Shown: positions 36,266-48,545 of the stretch, piece after piece
How the letters are laid out: every line of letters starts with the position of its first letter
Numbering within the stretch: the stretch's first letter is position 1
From: Limanda limanda
Lineage: Eukaryota; Chordata; Actinopteri; Pleuronectiformes; Pleuronectidae
Assembly: GCF_963576545.1 (NCBI RefSeq)
Contig: NC_083646.1
Span: forward strand, 14,301,238 to 14,365,237
Reading direction: 5' to 3'
Length of the DNA stretch: 64,000 nt
Notes under the pieces: generated by a model
Databases searched by the model: none
The model's input: the letters and a program-made list of their open reading frames with translations, nothing else
Told to the model about the DNA's origin: nothing
Position numbers and translations under genes: made by a program

Positions 36266-37960
36266 TGTTATCTTAAATCTGCTCCTGCTTTTATAGGCTA
36301 CCTGCTCATTGTGATTGTCTGATATTCCTAAAATAATTGCACTTGATGCGTAAAAGAGCTGAATCATTTAAAATAAATAGAAACATTGAATTATCCGTTT
36401 AATTGCTGCATGCGGGTAAATTGTTAAAATCGTTTCTTTATTTCTCAATGTAAATACCACATGTGCAAACAGGGTCATAATTAATATAACTGCATGTAAA
36501 ATGTGCACGATTTCTCTTTTTTTTTACTCCTTCTGCAGCTGAAGGCAGTGCAGCGCAAATTAATCCAAAAAAAGCTGTTGTCCAATCCTAGAAACACAAG
36601 AATTAATCAGATAGTCCATCGATCACGCTGTGTAATAAAGGAAGCGACACGGGTTAGGCAGATGATGTGATGAATAATCCCTGGTCGTTTTAATTAACTT
36701 TTCCCTGTCCTGTAATGACCACGCTGGTCAACAGACCCGGTCAATAAGCATGTTAATATCAAACAAATAAAACTGCGGATGATTAAAAAACCTCCTGCGT
36801 TATTAAATTTGAAATTCAAATGAAATTTATGCGTCCAGTGCGCACCGCATGCAAATGGCGCGCACACGCATGCACACACACACACACATACAAAGAGTCC
36901 CAGGGTTCAACGCTGCTTTTACGCACAACTTCTTATTATGTAACAGCCGCTTCCTCTATGGATTTAACAAATGTCAGCGGGCAAAGTGATGAACCTATTC
37001 AATATAACCAGCTTATCATTTCATTTCCAGACTGACACACTCTCCACTCTAATAAATAGTCGCAGTTAACGTGCCGCACCAACATTATCTATATTGCCAA
37101 TAAGACCTAAAAGAAATCTACATTTTTGAATTTTCTAATTTTTATAAGGCTGATTTTTTTTTTTTATCTCCCCCAGGGCCAATATAGCCCATATTGCCCA
37201 CCCACACTAACTCTTCATCCTCCTCATCCTCGTCTGCCTCATGACAAACACAGCGCGTAATAAAAACGAATCATCCTCCTGCGGAATGCACCATCTACAA
37301 GTTTTTAATCAAAACTGTCAAGATAATTGAACACAATTACAGTAATGTGAAAGTTGGTGCACGGGGTAATATGGGCCCACGACCAGAACAATGCCGCCTT
37401 TATATGTTGTGTAATAGTTTGTGTATATTAACTCTTTAAGGAGTTTTTTTTAAAGAGAATCCAGCGGAGTAACTTTTGCCTGCGGTGAGAGAATATAGTT
37501 TCAAATAGGAGCAAGATGTAAGAAATGGTGGGAATAAGATCATTTTGTGGATTGTAAAATTGTAAAATAAAACATCTGAGGAGGTTTTAAAAATAAATGT
37601 GGAATAGGTGTAAGGCCACATAAAGTTTACTCTCCTTTTTTTGAGGAGAAGAGTTCAGATAAAAACACTCTTCATGTTGACAGGAATTTAAGATATCACA
37701 GAAAAAACGCTAGTGATGAATACTTTGAAGGGAGTTTAGCTTTTTGGTGGTGCCTGTTTTTATTTATTTCATTATTACTAATGTTATTTACCATCACCCT
37801 GGAGACACATGATCATCACCCCCCCTCCCTCCCTCTCTCCTCCTCCTCCACCTCCTTCTCCTCCTCCCTCTTGTCTCTAAATTTATGGAATGTGATGTTC
37901 TGTAAAAAGAAAAAAAAGGAAAAATTTCAATAAGTGGCCCCTTAATTCCTCCTTCCTAAT
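36261..37960. other. Proximal upstream region of sp8
   Basis: Non-coding. The part from about 36,590 to 36,850 is repeat-free with CACAAGAATTAATCAG, GTCCATCGATCACGC and TTTTAATTAAC words and may be a proximal conserved element. A short (CA)n run lies at 36,871-36,888. C-rich runs occur at 37,816-37,868. Confidence 0.4.
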
Positions 37961-38285
37961 TCACTCTCATTTAACTCTACCTTCCTTCCGCTGTCTTATA
38001 TGATGGAGGGGGCGGGTGGGTGGGTGTGGAGCTGATGTCTGAGGCGCTCTGCTGATGACCTCACGGCGGCGGCGCGGGGACAGAGCCGCTGATTGGTCGC
38101 CCGTGTCCCAGCGCCACTTCAAAGCCGGAGAGGAGCCCGCGATTGTGGAAGAATGGGCGGAACGCGTCATTGTATTGCACACCTCTAAAAAAAAAAAAAA
38201 AAAAAAGGAAGAAGAAAAAAACCCAGCGCTGCGATTCATAAATATAAAAAGATCCTCTGAGGAGGGCAGTGGTTTTTTTTGTGGG
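37961..38285 (+). promoter_or_regulatory. sp8: Candidate sp8 promoter and 5' UTR
   Basis: CpG content rises sharply from about 38,010, as expected for the CpG-rich promoter of a developmental gene. An inverted CCAAT box (GATTGGTC) sits at 38,091-38,098, with a GATGACCTCACGGCGG segment just upstream. A TATA-like TATAAAAA is at 38,243-38,250, only 36 bases before the first ATG; if used it would leave a very short leader, so initiation further upstream in the CpG-rich part is more likely. An A run at 38,187-38,206 interrupts the region. The start site cannot be placed from sequence alone. Confidence 0.45.
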
Positions 38286-40115
38286 ATGGCAACTTCACTT
38301 CTAGGGGTGAGTTCTAAGAAGGACTTTTTCTTGCGGGTTTAATTAGTTCTTGTCATTGTCCGGCTAAGGGGGGGGATTAAACTTGCAGATCGCAGCCTGC
38401 AGCAGCAGTGAAGCCAGTGCGTCGGTGGTTTGATTCCCTGCGAGCGGGTCGTGTTCGAGGCTCCGCGGTGCGTGTTCGAGGCTCTGCGGTGTAGACGCGA
38501 TCAGAAGTTCACGCCGCTGCTGGACAACCTGCATGTTTCCCTTGGTGTCTTGTCTGGCGTGCGTGTGTAGGCGCTGTGTGTCGCGTTTTACCCGTAACCC
38601 TTTCTGTTCGTCCAGGTAGGAAGAGTTCACGATCTATTATGATTTACTTTGTGAGGAAACATGATTTATTTAGTCCTCGGAGGTGAAACGCTGCGTCTGA
38701 GTGTCTGTGCTGATCCCGATAAACTTGTTGGACTGTCCCTGTCACTTACAGCTTCTTCTTCTTCTTGTCCCTTCCAGGAGGAGCCGAGGTTAGGATCCAC
38801 TCCTTTAGCCATGTTGGCTGCAACATGCAACAAAATAGGGAGTCCGAGCCCTTCGCCTTCGGCTATTTCGGATAATTCCTCGTCCTTTGGGAAGGGCTTC
38901 CACCCGTGGAAGAGAGCCGCCGCGAGCAGCTGCAGCCTCGGGTCCGGCCTGTCCGGGTTCGGGGTGTCCCGCAACGGAGGCGGCATCTCGGACTCTTTCG
39001 CCAGCAACAGCTCCGGTGGATCCAGCGCTTTTTCCCTCACGTCGGGCTCCTCGCCCGGGGCCCACTTTGGAAACGACTACTCTGTTTTCCAAGCGTCCGT
39101 CTCCAGCAGCTCCCAGGAGTCCAGCCACCAGCCGGTCTTCATCTCCAAGGTGCACACCTCGGTGGACAGCTTGCAGGGCATCTATCCGAGGATGAGCGTC
39201 GCGCATCCCTACGACTCCTGGTTCAAGTCGTCCCATCCCGGCATCCCCACCGGGGACGTCGGGACCACCGGAGCCTCGGCGTGGTGGGACGTGGGAGCGG
39301 GATGGATCGATGTTCAGAACCCTAACGGAGCAGCACTTCAGTCGTCCTTGCATTCCGGTGGACTCCAGACCTCCTTGCACTCTCCCCTGGGCGGATATAA
39401 CTCTGATTACTCCACGTTAAGTCACTCCGCGTTCAGCACAAGTCCCTCTCCACACCTGTTGACAAGCGGCCAGCACCTGATGGACGGCTACAAGCCGGTG
39501 TTATCCTCTTATCCGGACACGAGCCCCTCTCCATTAGCCGGGGCGGGGGGCACCATGCTCTCCGGGGGTCCACCTGCCTCTTTAGCGGGGTCCCCGAGGT
39601 CATCTGCCCGCCGGTACTCGGGCAGAGCCACCTGCGACTGTCCAAACTGCCAGGAGGCGGAGAGACTAGGACCGGCGGGCGCCAGCCTCCGGAGGAAGGG
39701 CCTCCACAGCTGTCACATCCCGGGCTGCGGGAAGGTTTACGGGAAGACGTCGCACCTCAAGGCGCATTTGAGGTGGCACACCGGCGAGAGGCCGTTCGTG
39801 TGCAACTGGCTCTTCTGCGGGAAGAGGTTTACGCGCTCCGACGAGCTGCAGCGACACTTACGCACACACACCGGGGAGAAGAGATTCGCCTGCCCGGTGT
39901 GCAACAAGAGATTTATGCGCAGCGATCACCTGAGTAAACATGTAAAGACTCACAGCGCCGGGGGATCCGCCGGCTCTGGCTCCGGGGGCAGCGGAGGGAA
40001 GAGGGGGAGCGACACCGACAGCGAGCACAGCGCGCCGGGGAGCCCCCCGTGCCATTCCCCCGACCTGTTGCACCCCCCCGAGTCCACCCAGGGAGGGGGC
40101 ATGAACGGCCTCTAA
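38286..40115 (+). CDS. sp8: Sp8 zinc-finger transcription factor
   Basis: Sequence-specific nuclear activator of the Sp/KLF family; in vertebrates Sp8 acts in limb/fin-bud apical ectoderm, forebrain and neural patterning, binding GC/GT boxes. Two coding exons: 38,286-38,306 (MATSLLG, donor GGG|GTGAGT) and 38,778-40,115 (acceptor CCCTTCCAG, starting [12 protein letters not shown]), both phase 0, giving 452 residues. Seen in order: SP box ([15 protein letters not shown], about 15-29), a Ser/Gly-rich activation region with GKGFHPWKR and [14 protein letters not shown], the buttonhead box with CDCPNC (Cys293, 295, 298), then three C2H2 fingers at 319-341, 349-371 and 379-399 with the KTSHLKA, RSDELQR and RSDHLSK contact helices of Sp proteins. 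The N-terminal and linker sequence matches Sp8, not Sp9. The Ala/Gly runs of mammalian SP8 are missing. An internal ATG at 38,811 could give a form lacking 18 residues. Whether this is sp8a or sp8b is not decidable here; synteny with macc1 may favour sp8b. Confidence 0.96.
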
Positions 40116-41225
40116 GAACTCCCCCCAGTGAAGTCAGAAACTGTGAAACAGCAAAGTGGTCGCGGTGGACTCGTCCCCGAGGACACGGGAGTGGACATAC
40201 TGTGGTGTATGCGCCAAAGCTTCACCCTGGGTGTTGTCATTTAATGAGAAACTAGGCCTATGCGTTTCTTTGACTGTTTTTCCAAGTGTTTAAGACTATA
40301 CTAACTGCGTTATTTCATAGCTGTTGCCACCAGAAACTTCTCATTAATACATCTGCGGTGTGAAAGTGTAATCGAGTGACTGTTGGCACACTGGGCCAGG
40401 GAGACACAAGTCCAACTTCCCTGCAGCCTGAGCCTCACTCTGTACTGTTCGGTCGACGTGAGAAACAAAATATTAGAAAAACACTGCTGTGAAAAATGTA
40501 GGCCCTTCAAAGTTGTGTAACTGCTGTCATTCATATTGTTCAAAACCAAACTCTGGCACTTTATTATCGGGCAGTGGGAATTAGTTTGTTTTGTCCCCTG
40601 TGGACGGACTGCTCGGTAGGAACACATACCTGTGGAGTGTGGTAAGATGTGGGACGGTACTGGTTTTCATTATGTCCGTCTGATCCCATCATGGAGGAGC
40701 AGTTGTAGGTTTATAAGGTTGTCATATATCGCTGTGCACCTCCACAGCCTATACAGTGTGCTCTCTAAATTTGTAAGTAGGCCAGTCGAGGTTACACTTA
40801 CACTTCTCTTCAAACGTGTTGTATAGAATGAGACTTGTAGGTTAGAATAATTACAGCCCGATGTAAAGGTGAGTAATGTATTTGTCCAGGAGACGATTTT
40901 GTATAGGTATTTCTAGTTGTATATGGACTCTAGTAAATATTTGAAAATATACGGAATATGTACTTGGATTTTTCTTTGACACGATATGAAAATGTATTTG
41001 TGGGGAGTTATATTTAACCACGAGTTTTCTTGTATTTAGGGGTCTATCATTAGGCGCACTTTGAATTTATTTGTAAGGTTTTGAAATCATTTACTGTTTA
41101 CCCACTCATTTTAATTTAAGTAAGCATGTTGTAAAGTGACTTTAATTTTACAATGATATTTTTTCTCTCCTCCGAGAATGGCTTTTTATGGAAGCCACTC
41201 AATAAAGTCAGTATGAATTCAGAAG
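40116..41225 (+). other. sp8: sp8 3' UTR with poly(A) signal
   Basis: After the TAA stop the sequence is non-coding and becomes strongly AT-rich, with TGTAAATA-like and TTTGTA-rich words from about 40,860 to 41,160. A canonical AATAAA at 41,201-41,206 followed by a GT/T-containing stretch is the first good poly(A) signal, which gives a 3' UTR of about 1.1 kb. Confidence 0.65.
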
Positions 41226-43810
41226 CAGTTGATCGACTCACTTTATTTGATTGTTGAGTCGATAACATCTTTTCCCCCCCTCCACCGGCAGACCAGGAAC
41301 TTTTAAATCATGGTTTGCTAACCAACAGTTTATTATTTTATATTCTTGGACATTTATATTCAGTTTTAAAATTGAAATATTGTAGATGTAGATGTTTTTT
41401 TATTTTTATCTCCGTGTTCAGCTGCTGGTTTTTACAGGTTCTTCAGGCCGAGGAGGAAAAGGGCCTCCAGCAACAGGAAGGCCTCACCCAGAAATACATC
41501 CAAATTGGTTTAATCGAGATATTAAGGACAAATACAATCAAGCAATTGAATGGAGAACCTGCTTTAAAAAAAACAAAGGAAGAAAATCATCTGTTGCACA
41601 AATTTAAATTAAGGGTTGAATCGAGTTATTTTCTCGTTACGTCTGTTCTTCAATTGAGCGTGAAAATAAAACTTCAGATTTCTCTGAGGCCAACGCAAAC
41701 TAAACACGTCTAACTGTGTGAACCCGTTGCTATAATTCAGAATAAGTACAAAGGTGAATAGCCGAGTTCAATATATATATTTTTTATCTTTATTTATGTT
41801 TTACCATCGTTATTCTACAAAATTACAAAACCACATTTTTTTTGTAATCAACCCTTCACTCGCTGGACGTTGTACTAAATCAGGCTCGAGTTTTGTTCAT
41901 CTGAAATTCACAAAGTCACAAAATGCGCAGAAGGATGAGTATTGACACTAAACTACTGTTTATATTATTCATTATTTATCTCACCAGTCTATAAATTATT
42001 AAAAAAGTGTAAAAAAAAAAACAATTAGTGAAGAACCTGATTTTGTATAACTTGAAGAATCCTGTTCCCCATAGGCTGCGCTTTGTTTGACCTGAGCTGA
42101 AGTTCGAGGAAATCACTTTGTTATAACCGCCATCAAAAATGTGGCGGTGAGCATTTACAAACTGGGCTACAACACATTTAGACATTCCACGTGTTTATTT
42201 AATTCATTCAAATAATAATTAAAACAGTATTTTTGTATCTTTATCATGTGCGTTTTGATATCAACTTCTCAGCTTGGCCTTTTTCCTTTTGTGCGAGTAA
42301 CTTGTATTTTCTATTTTCTATCATTTACAATCGAGATCACAACAGAGATAACCCGGCTAAACTTTATCCGATCCAAATAATTTCCTCCTTATCTCTGCGG
42401 GGTTTGACTCAACAGATGTACGCATGCAGTGATACAGTGCCGTGCGTCCTGAAGCGACATGGATGGTTCATTTTAACTCCGTTAGAAGAAAAATATAAAG
42501 ACAGATAAGATCGTTTCACTATCTATTTATGTTTAAACTGTTAGGGATACTTTGTGGTTTTTGATTCATAAGCTCCCAGTGAGAAGTGAACTAAAACCAG
42601 TATCTTTCAAACTTCTGTGAGACTGCTTTTTACGCACAGCCTTGTAGCGCCACCTAGCGTTCTGCAGTTCAACCAACTGCAGTTTAAACCCCTGCTTTTC
42701 ATTCACTTGTCCTGAGCTAGTTGTGGTTGGAGGATATTATGTGTCGCTTAAAAAGTTTATGTGAGTTATTTCAGGAAACCTCTCAGATCTGCAGCACCAA
42801 AGAATTTTTATACTTTTAAATGTTTGTTTAGGACTCTAAAAGTTGAGGCTTTGATTTGAACAAATGTTACGTTAGATAAGACCACATGAGACATTTGGGG
42901 ATATGTGTATTAAAAAGGGCCTGAATCACCCACTGGGACATTTTGAATTTCGGATCATATGAGACAAAATTCTCAATTACTGAAACAATCCCCGTGATGA
43001 CATAGTAAACATTTAGTTTCCCTTTCAAATGCATCTTCTTACATGAACTATAAACACCCTGACCCACCTTCGTACATGTGTCTGCAATGATCCATGAAGT
43101 TTAACAGGAACTGCTGCAAGAAAATCAGTCAAAGTTATAAGTGAAATTCTACCTAATTCAGAAAGGGATATAAACTGAAAAAATTTAATTTGACGGAGGT
43201 AATTCCACATTAGCTTTCTCTGAAATTAAGGATTGGTTAACGAGACATTTAGATATTGCAGTTCAGTTTATGGCAGTAGACAGATAAAAGCCCCTTGGAC
43301 AACTTCACTTTTAATATTCACAAAAAATTCTAAATACAAACAGATATTAAACTGAAATTATTTGTTGGTTGCCTTGTACTAACAGGCTTGAGGTTGTCTT
43401 TGCTGCGCTCTGATTGTCACAAGACAGTTATAATTCATCGCAGTAGATGTACTCCCACAAATAGGCGTGAGGGCAAAACATAAATATACAGTCAAATTTT
43501 CTCTTTATCATAACGTTTGATATATTATTTTTGTCTATTTCACACTGGTTAATTTAAGCATTAAAATAAAGCGTTTTTCAAATTCCTGGAAAGAGTCAAC
43601 CAGTATCTTATATTCATATAAACTGCCATTAAAATGTTAGATTAGAATTAGGCCCTAAACATGAGAGAGAAACCATTTTCTTAAGTCTTGAACTTTTCAA
43701 AAATATTAACCATCACATGTAGACAACGTTATTTTGGCCTCATATGTCAGACTCCATGACTCTTTGTTGTCGTGTTATTAGTACCTTCCCTCACTGCTTC
43801 AACATCACAT
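41226..43810. other. Non-coding intergenic sequence
   Basis: AT-rich, with no supported exon. A 132-codon plus-strand frame at 41,315-41,713 has A/T-driven composition and no motif. A GTAGCGCCACCTAGCG word (42,645-42,660), seen in many fish intergenic sequences, suggests a small repeat relic. Confidence 0.4.
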
Positions 43811-43813
43811 GGT

Positions 43814-44247
43814 TCATGAGGAAGGTCCCGCCGCTGCCCTCATTTGAATCAAACAGGCCTCAGAGAGGAAGAGCATGGACGCCAGGATGAGGAGGACGAG
43901 GAGGACGAGCTGCCAACTGTGGATGAAGGCCACAGTTACAGCCACGGTCAGAGCACAATGTGACAGAAGCCAGATCCAGCTGTAACACAGTCATCTAGAA
44001 AATAATTAAGACAAATATTATTATTCTCTGCTGGATATAGAAGTTTAGATGCATCAGTGGTTTTGAGGTATATTCTGCTGAACAGCACATATGAAGAGAG
44101 ATATTGGATTTTCTTGCTCTACCTGCAAATCACGGTGCTGTGGTCACACATCTCACCCATGTGGTCAATTTTGTGGTTAAAACCCCCGACCGCACTGTCA
44201 TTGTCATCAAACCAGCCAATCTCCGGTGAACGGCAATTTGACAAGGT
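43814..44247 (-). CDS. Candidate last two exons of an unrecognised membrane protein
   Basis: Minus strand. The last exon (43,979-43,814) follows a TGTGTTACAG acceptor and encodes WIWLLSHCAL..., 54 residues to a TGA, with two hydrophobic stretches (about residues 1-20 and 22-43 of the exon) and a short polar tail ending AAAGPSS. The preceding exon ends at 44,123 with donor TGCAG|GTAGAG and is open back to a stop at 44,248-44,250; a possible acceptor puts its start near 44,220. It reads IGWFDDNDSAVGGFNHKIDH, then MGEMCDHSTVIC. The phases match across the 143-base intron, creating a Ser codon. The TM exon is strikingly GC-rich at third positions (mostly C or G) in AT-rich surroundings. No more 5' exon is firm, though a 27-codon open segment with a donor at 44,358 could join in phase. 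I do not recognise the family. It could be a real teleost gene, a decayed gene, or chance. Confidence 0.4.
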
Positions 44248-44250
44248 TCA

Positions 44251-45545
44251 GAGTTTAGTCAAAATAATTAACGGTAATTGGTGCAACACTGACAGGGGTT
44301 CCCTCACACAAAGCTTTCAGCCATTTCAATCCGTTTATGTCACAGGCCGAGTTTCACCTGTCTAACTGAGTGGAACCCGCACAGATTCAGGCTTATTGTA
44401 GAAAAAGCTTTGTAGGTTTGCAGGAATTGTAACTCTGTTTAATGACTTCATTACATCAATGTCCACAAAATCAATAAGTTGAAGTCCACAGCAGAATCAA
44501 AATGAACATTTTTGCTGCCTGAAAACAAACGTCTGCAATGAAAGGGAGGGAAAAAACATGTACTTTTTACTCCTGTGATATCAATGCAAAACAAATTCCT
44601 CAACAATCACATGAACTAGAATTTGAGATTAAAATACATGATATGATAATACTGAATGCAGCCATGGTTTTTCTACAATTTCCCAAAAGTTTACCTAAAG
44701 AAGACAACAGGAAGTGAAAAACATCATAGAAGATTCAATAAGGTTAAGGGAGCTTTTACTGTTTCTATTTCCTCAACAGTTCAGGTGTTAAGCTTCTCTA
44801 TCAGACTCAGACAAGAGATGCCATACAACAATATACTGGAAGATCTGTAACATCAAATATCACAATTACAGGAGCAATTAAAGTACATTTTCAAGCAAAA
44901 TATCAAATTTGATGGTTCAAGCATTACAACTCTGACGATTTTCTGCTTTTCCTTGCCTTACCTATCCCATATCTATTGGTTTTAAATATTATTCGCACAT
45001 AAAAAGAGACATTTGAAGGAACCATCTTTGAGAAACTGTGATAAAAAATCTTCACCATTTTCAAATCTTCTGGAACCAACGATAGATCGACTAATAATTA
45101 AACATTTAGATGATTAAGCGATAATGAAAATAATTATTTGGTAATGAAATAATTACTGGAAATGTTTTTTTGTTGCTGTACATTGAATTGTTACTTAGAA
45201 TTAAATTCATTGTTTGCGCATCAAAAACCTTCTTAGCAGCTAAGTACAAGCTTGTTTTAACATTTCATATCAATTGCTGAGTAAATATCATCAATGATGA
45301 TAGTTTAAACAGCTGCTCCAGGTTTGTCTCTGTGCAACAGTTCTGCAGCTCGGCTCACTTGTTGGATTGATGAAAAATGCAACCTCAACCCACTCTCTGG
45401 AGGAATAATACAACTGCACACTACACTACACACTGAGTTCTCTGCCCGATTTAAGGATAGAGCAAAGGCGCCACCAAGTGGTGTAAAATATAAACTGCTG
45501 CCACCATCGCTTAACTTTAAGCCATAAATTCCATTTACTTGTAAA
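44251..45545. other. Non-coding intergenic sequence
   Basis: No firmly supported exon. AT-rich ATCGACTAATAATTA and GATTAAGCGATAATG words around 45,080-45,125 resemble decayed simple repeats. Confidence 0.4.
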
Positions 45546-45549
45546 AATA

Positions 45550-45573
45550 TGTATATATATATATATATATATA
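45550..45573. repeat. (AT)n microsatellite
   Basis: Alternating TA run of about 24 bases. Confidence 0.85.
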
Positions 45574-47835
45574 AAATGTCAATTTCTCAGGGAAACAGTA
45601 TTATTCTGAAGTGTCAGGGGGTTTTAAAGGATTTGCGTAGAGTTTGTCAGATTACATCTCTATCAAAACCTAAAATATCTGCCACATTTAAGTTAAAGGG
45701 TTTTCCCACAATAACTGTAAATGAAAGATTTAAACTGAATTGGAAACCCTGGTGAGGGAAAAACTGGCTGATACAAGCACATCCATAATGTTTCCTGATA
45801 TAAATGTGTAGTAAATAAATACACAAAGTGCCTAATTCTAATTGTGTGAATGGTGTTGCAGAAAGAAGAAACTGAATTAAGACAGTGGGGTGACAGCACA
45901 AGTTAAATCAACTATTTACATTGTCTTTTTCAACCATATAGGTAGATCAGAACAAACTTTACCCTGATAAAAGGCATTTTTACAAGCAGATATTTTGGCT
46001 TGTCATACTATAAAAACCACACTTATTAATAATATTAATGAGGGGCAGTTCACGACCATGTGACAGTGACTCAACATGCACAACACAGGGAGCCTGGACT
46101 TGAAGCAGCTCAACTGAATTCAGCCAACGTTCATTTTATTATCTGTGTTTTTCCTGCTCAAACAAACATTTATTAAAAAATAGTTTTTCATTAAAACAAC
46201 AATGTGCCATTATACTATATTTTTCTTAACCAACATAAGTTGGGGCCAATACTTTGAATTACCTAATCTTCTTTTGTCAAACTATACGACAGACAGTTGT
46301 CTACTAAGTCAAGTAGTTTTAAGCAAACGTTTCTCAGACAGGAGTAACTTGTAAACACATTTGTTTTTATGGCACAGATGAATGAGCTGAAGCTTTAGAT
46401 TCAGAGCCAACACTTTATTGTACAAACACTTTATTGTCAGTTGTGACCATTTCATTGGATTTGTAAGAAGAATGGTCACAGTGTCTGTTACCTTGTGTGA
46501 TCTACAGTACATTCTCCAAAGCAGCCACAAGAGGGCAGAACATGCTCAGTGATGTCTATTTACACTCGCCACAGACTTATCAGACTGTGCGGATAATTCT
46601 TAACTGGCCGACTATGTGAAGTATGCAGGGTTTGTCCTTTTTCTATTTACAAGGTTAACAACAACCTTGTGCATGAAGGCCCAGCTCAGGACACTATGCA
46701 AGTGGCAGAAGGAGATCCAGCTACGGGTCAATAGAATTTTCATTTAATGGGATATCATGTTCAATACAAAGAACTAGCTCTTCTTCAGTCATGTTAATTA
46801 GTCATGCTAAAGTTCAGACTGCTGCAGCCACTGACCATATTTGTTACAGGCAAATTCATAATCTACTCAGAGGTGCTTAGTGACATTCCTTAGGAGCAAC
46901 TGCCTTTTGAATACCAGGGCTTGCATTCAAGATACACAACAACTTTGAAAGAGGTTTTCTGCAGGTTTTAACAAGTTAAATTAAGACCATAATAAAAGCA
47001 TTTTAAGACCAACGTCAAGTATGTAAAATATGAAGAATGTCCCATAATTGTACACTCGCTCATAATATCTGAAATAGTAGGTAATGTCATCCATAGTCTT
47101 TCTCACAGCCAAACTGAGAGAGGGATACATTCTGACCAGGGTGTTTGTAGACTATCAGTTCCATGTTATCAGGACGACAACACACACACATAACTCCAAA
47201 GCTTATATAAATAAGTAAGTACTACCTAAACATATGTAAGAACTAGTACAAAATAGCTTAACGAATATAAGACTTTCAAGGATGTAAAATTCAGATTATG
47301 GATTTTTAGGCCTATTAAGCTTTGGAAAACCTCTAAAATGACAGATAGTAAACGTCTTGTTATATCTGTTTATACACTATTGCTATAGGGTCAGAATAGT
47401 GTTTTCCTGATGTGTATTTTTCCCCCCAAGGATCAAATATGACGCCAACAGGCTCAGTCAGTGATCTATTCAGTGTCTCATCACAGCAGATGTGTACACA
47501 ACCTGTTCAGTGAGATAGTCAGACTCGTGTCCTTGACGAGATTAACATCTGTCAACCTCTATGTTCGCGTTGGCTTTGATCTACACAGGAAACACAGCAG
47601 CAGTGATAATGGCAAACAGTGAAATCAATAAATACCCAACAAACCCCTTTATAACCAAGTATCAGAGGGACCAGCATGGCTGCTGGGCTTCGTTTGGTTT
47701 TATCTGTCTTATTAATACACCACATCAATTTATTTGCAATCATCAAATACAACCATAATCTCCCAGTGTTGTGTTGATTTAAATAAGTTTAGCTTTATGT
47801 TTTTAAGCTAAATGCTAACCGTGTGAATCCCCCTC
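45574..47835. other. Non-coding intergenic sequence
   Basis: AT-rich, only short unsupported frames. No RNA gene or named repeat recognised. Confidence 0.45.
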
Positions 47836-48195
47836 TGTTTCCCGTGCTTGTCCTCTAGGCGAGCAGCAGGCAGCAGGCAACACGCTTATCAGCTCCTGTC
47901 GAAACCCGCATGTAGTATCACTCGGTTTCAGGTGGGGGCTAAAAAAAAACACCTGCGCAAACACTGCGGTTGCATTGTGGGAGTTGTAGTGTGCCGAGCC
48001 GGAGAGGCCACTCCTCCAGAAGGGGCTTCCTGAGTCGAGTAGAACTCCCAGTCCCGAGATGCTCCGTGTCGGGGAGCAAACCACCGGAACGTGAGGAGGT
48101 GAAGCTGGGAGATACTGGGTGAATGACAGAGGACTGGTTTCTAGAACTGTCAACGCGCCGGAGGAAAACTACAAACAAGCTCACACCGACGGTGA
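47836..48195 (+). promoter_or_regulatory. macc1: Candidate macc1 promoter and non-coding first exon
   Basis: A GC- and CpG-richer island in AT-rich DNA. At 47,971-47,990 the minus strand reads ACTACAACTCCCACAATGCA, which fits the ACTAYRNNNCCCR promoter word of the ZNF143/SBS type exactly and is typical of vertebrate promoters. Downstream, ACCGACG|GTGAGATC at 48,191/48,192 is a good donor that could end a non-coding first exon spliced to the acceptor TTTACAG at 49,669 just before the macc1 start codon. The motif word is seen; its promoter role and assignment to macc1 rather than a minus-strand transcript are inferred. The motif works in either orientation. Confidence 0.45.
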
Positions 48196-48369
48196 GATCA
48201 CACTGTGTTTGCTTTTGTCGCGTATTTAATCCGGATCTGTGGACTCTTATAAATACAAAGTACTCTAAGAAGGGTGTACTTTATTACTATGTAAGTACGG
48301 AGTGTATCAACACACACCTGTAGCTAAAGCTTGTAAAGATCATAGTGTCTAAATCTGTGCTGCTGAGAG

Positions 48370-48545
48370 TTTGGCTTTTATGATAATAACTAATAATACA
48401 ACTTTATTTCTACAACTGTTATTAGACAAGGTCACTAAATGCTTTACAAAGTTCAGGACAACGAAACAACACAGATCAGAGCCAAACAAGGAGAAGAAAG
48501 ATAACAAAATAGAATAAAAAATAAAAAACAAACACTTCCCTGTGT
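48370..48545. repeat. Probable teleost interspersed repeat fragment
   Basis: AATAATACAACTTTATTTCT... followed by GACAAGGTCACTAAATGCTTTACAAAG and a later run of AAATAGAATAAAAAATAAAA has the word order of a common teleost repeat (ATTTTATTTATATAGCRCCTTTC...GTGCTTTACAAAG, from memory). The ends are not defined. Family not resolved. Confidence 0.4.

Noticed and set aside
38243..38250. TATAAAAA as the sp8 TATA box
   Set aside because: Only 36 bases before the start codon, which would leave almost no 5' UTR; the upstream CpG-rich CCAAT region is a better promoter candidate.
38805..39380. Antisense 191-codon frame over sp8 exon 2, and alternative plus frames of 102 and 139 codons
   Set aside because: Shadows of the GC-rich sp8 coding exon; the sp8 frame itself has the full Sp-family signature.
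38286..40115. Identity as sp9 rather than sp8
   Set aside because: Sp9 shares the SP box, buttonhead box and fingers, but the [26 protein letters not shown] and [15 protein letters not shown] segments are Sp8-type.
41315..41713. Plus-strand 132-codon frame after sp8
   Set aside because: A/T-driven composition, no homology recognised, lies beyond the sp8 poly(A) signal.
47815..48184. Minus-strand frames of 81 and 112 codons at the macc1 promoter
   Set aside because: Overlap a CpG-richer promoter-like island; no motif or splice support.
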